Assembly (NCBI GenBank): GCA_017550775.1
Contig: JAFZOA010000251.1
Coordinates: 1 to 5,584, forward strand
Direction of reading: 5' to 3'
Source of the DNA: Ruminiclostridium sp.
GTDB lineage: Bacteria; Bacillota_A; Clostridia; Oscillospirales; Ruminococcaceae
Length of the DNA: 5,584 nt
Made by a program: the position numbers and the translations under genes. This document shows, piece by piece, positions 4,915-5,584 of the stretch (position 1 is the first letter of the stretch; every line of letters begins with the position of its first letter). The notes under the pieces are model-generated. The model was not told where the DNA came from, did not search any database, and worked only from the letters and a program-made list of their open reading frames with translations.

Positions 4915-5584
4915 TTATAAACCTCTGTGTTTTTTGATTGTTTGAATAGGATGCAGGAACTTTTCAAGCTGCTCCCTGAGATTCAGACTTTCGATAAATT
5001 CCATTACCTTGTTGTATTTCTTCTTCCATTCCTCGATCTCGGCTTTCAAGCCCTCAACATTCAGACGATCACGAATGGATTTAAGCCGACTTATCTCCGC
5101 TTTCTGTGCGTCATTGGCTTTCTGTAATTCCTCCTTTTCTTTAGCGAGTTGTACTTTTTCCTGCTCCAATGTGGAGATTTGGGATTTCAGCTTATTTTCG
5201 TGGCTTTCTGCTGCGATCTGCTTTTTGGCGAGAGCGGAAACCTTGTCGTAATCATCGGCGGCGACGGTTATCTTCCCACCGAACATCGTCTTTTTAGTTT
5301 CAATGTAGTCGATGTTCTTGATCTGTGTGGCTTTTTCAGCACTCTCGGCAATAAGCGCCTGCTGTTTCGCAAGCTGTGAAGCGGCTTCGGACAGTTCCTC
5401 GGTCTTGGCGGTCAATTCCTCCGTGACCTGTGCGATCTCGGACTGCTTGGCGATGATATGGGTGTCCATACTCTGGACATCCCTGCGTTTCTGCTGAAAC
5501 TCCCCGTCAAGCCGCTCAATAGCCGCTTCTGCACTCTCTATCAGATCTTCGCGTTGGTGCAATACCCATTCCGCGCTATGAGCC
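4915..5584 (-). CDS. C-terminal part of a MobV/Pre-like plasmid mobilization relaxase (5' end beyond window)
   Basis: The frame is open from the right edge to a TAA at 4915, giving 222 residues. The TTG near 5562 is only an internal leucine codon, since seven further codons lie upstream without a stop. Visible residues 10-90 and 122-205 are long charged coiled coils. They are split by ETKKTMFGGKITVAADDYDKV (95-115), a TKK-x-FG-K-hydrophobic pattern that I recognise from the C-terminal half of MobV/Pre (Mob_Pre) proteins, where it separates two helical stretches. The catalytic N-terminal relaxase domain, with its histidine-rich motifs, would lie outside the window. Such proteins nick oriT and lead the strand into a recipient using another element's secretion channel. 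The gene sits 214 bases upstream of the integrase on the same strand. The family call comes from the C-terminus only; an unrelated coiled-coil protein is a less likely alternative. Confidence 0.72.
   Translation of the reverse strand, partial: AHSAEWVLHQREDLIESAEAAIERLDGEFQQKRRDVQSMDTHIIAKQSEIAQVTEELTAKTEELSEAASQLAKQQALIAESAEKATQIKNIDYIETKKTMFGGKITVAADDYDKVSALAKKQIAAESHENKLKSQISTLEQEKVQLAKEKEELQKANDAQKAEISRLKSIRDRLNVEGLKAEIEEWKKKYNKVMEFIESLNLREQLEKFLHPIQTIKKHRGL

Noticed and set aside
4915..5562. Complete 215-residue protein starting at a TTG at 5562
   Set aside because: The frame stays open to the window edge and no ribosome binding site precedes the TTG; the protein is the tail of a larger Mob gene.

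Overview
The window looks like chromosome from a fairly GC-rich member of the Clostridia (Firmicutes), perhaps Oscillospiraceae-like. The reasons are strong AAGGAG-type ribosome binding sites, consensus TTGACA/TATAAT promoters, an LplB/LplC-type sugar transporter, and a tyrosine integrase and Mob protein of the kind found in low-GC Gram-positive mobile elements. The taxonomic placement is inference.

Left part (1-2880, all minus strand) is a carbohydrate uptake cluster. Read in the direction of transcription it holds a 64-residue ribbon-helix-helix protein (2880-2686), an LplB-type permease (2622-1669), an LplC-type permease (1655-723) and a solute-binding lipoprotein (709 to the left edge, C-terminus cut off). 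The last three genes are each separated by 13 bases and clearly form an operon. No ATPase is in view. CUT1 importers often borrow a shared MsmX/MsmK-type ATPase encoded elsewhere, but it could also lie outside the window.

Middle part (2881-3450) is control DNA around an initiator tRNA. It holds three ATTGTAA-type sites upstream of the ribbon-helix-helix gene, a minus-strand terminator-like hairpin with no obvious gene in front of it, and a textbook sigma-A promoter driving tRNA-fMet (CAT anticodon, C1/A72 mismatch, three G:C pairs in the anticodon stem). A rho-independent terminator follows the tRNA.

Right part (from just past the tRNA to the right edge) is visibly more AT-rich and is probably one end of an integrative mobilizable or conjugative element inserted at the 3' end of the tRNA-fMet gene. 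It carries a full tyrosine integrase pointing at the tRNA (4700-3504), three helically phased TGGACATT repeats between tRNA and integrase, a strong integrase promoter whose 5' leader displays the ribosome binding site in a hairpin loop, and the C-terminal 222 residues of a MobV-like relaxase running off the right edge. The other end of the element, and any excisionase or cargo, are not visible.

No wholly new system is evident. The points most worth a check are the tRNA-fMet integration, the integrase leader hairpin, the phased repeats, the ribbon-helix-helix protein as a candidate local regulator, and the unexplained structured region at 3118-3245.
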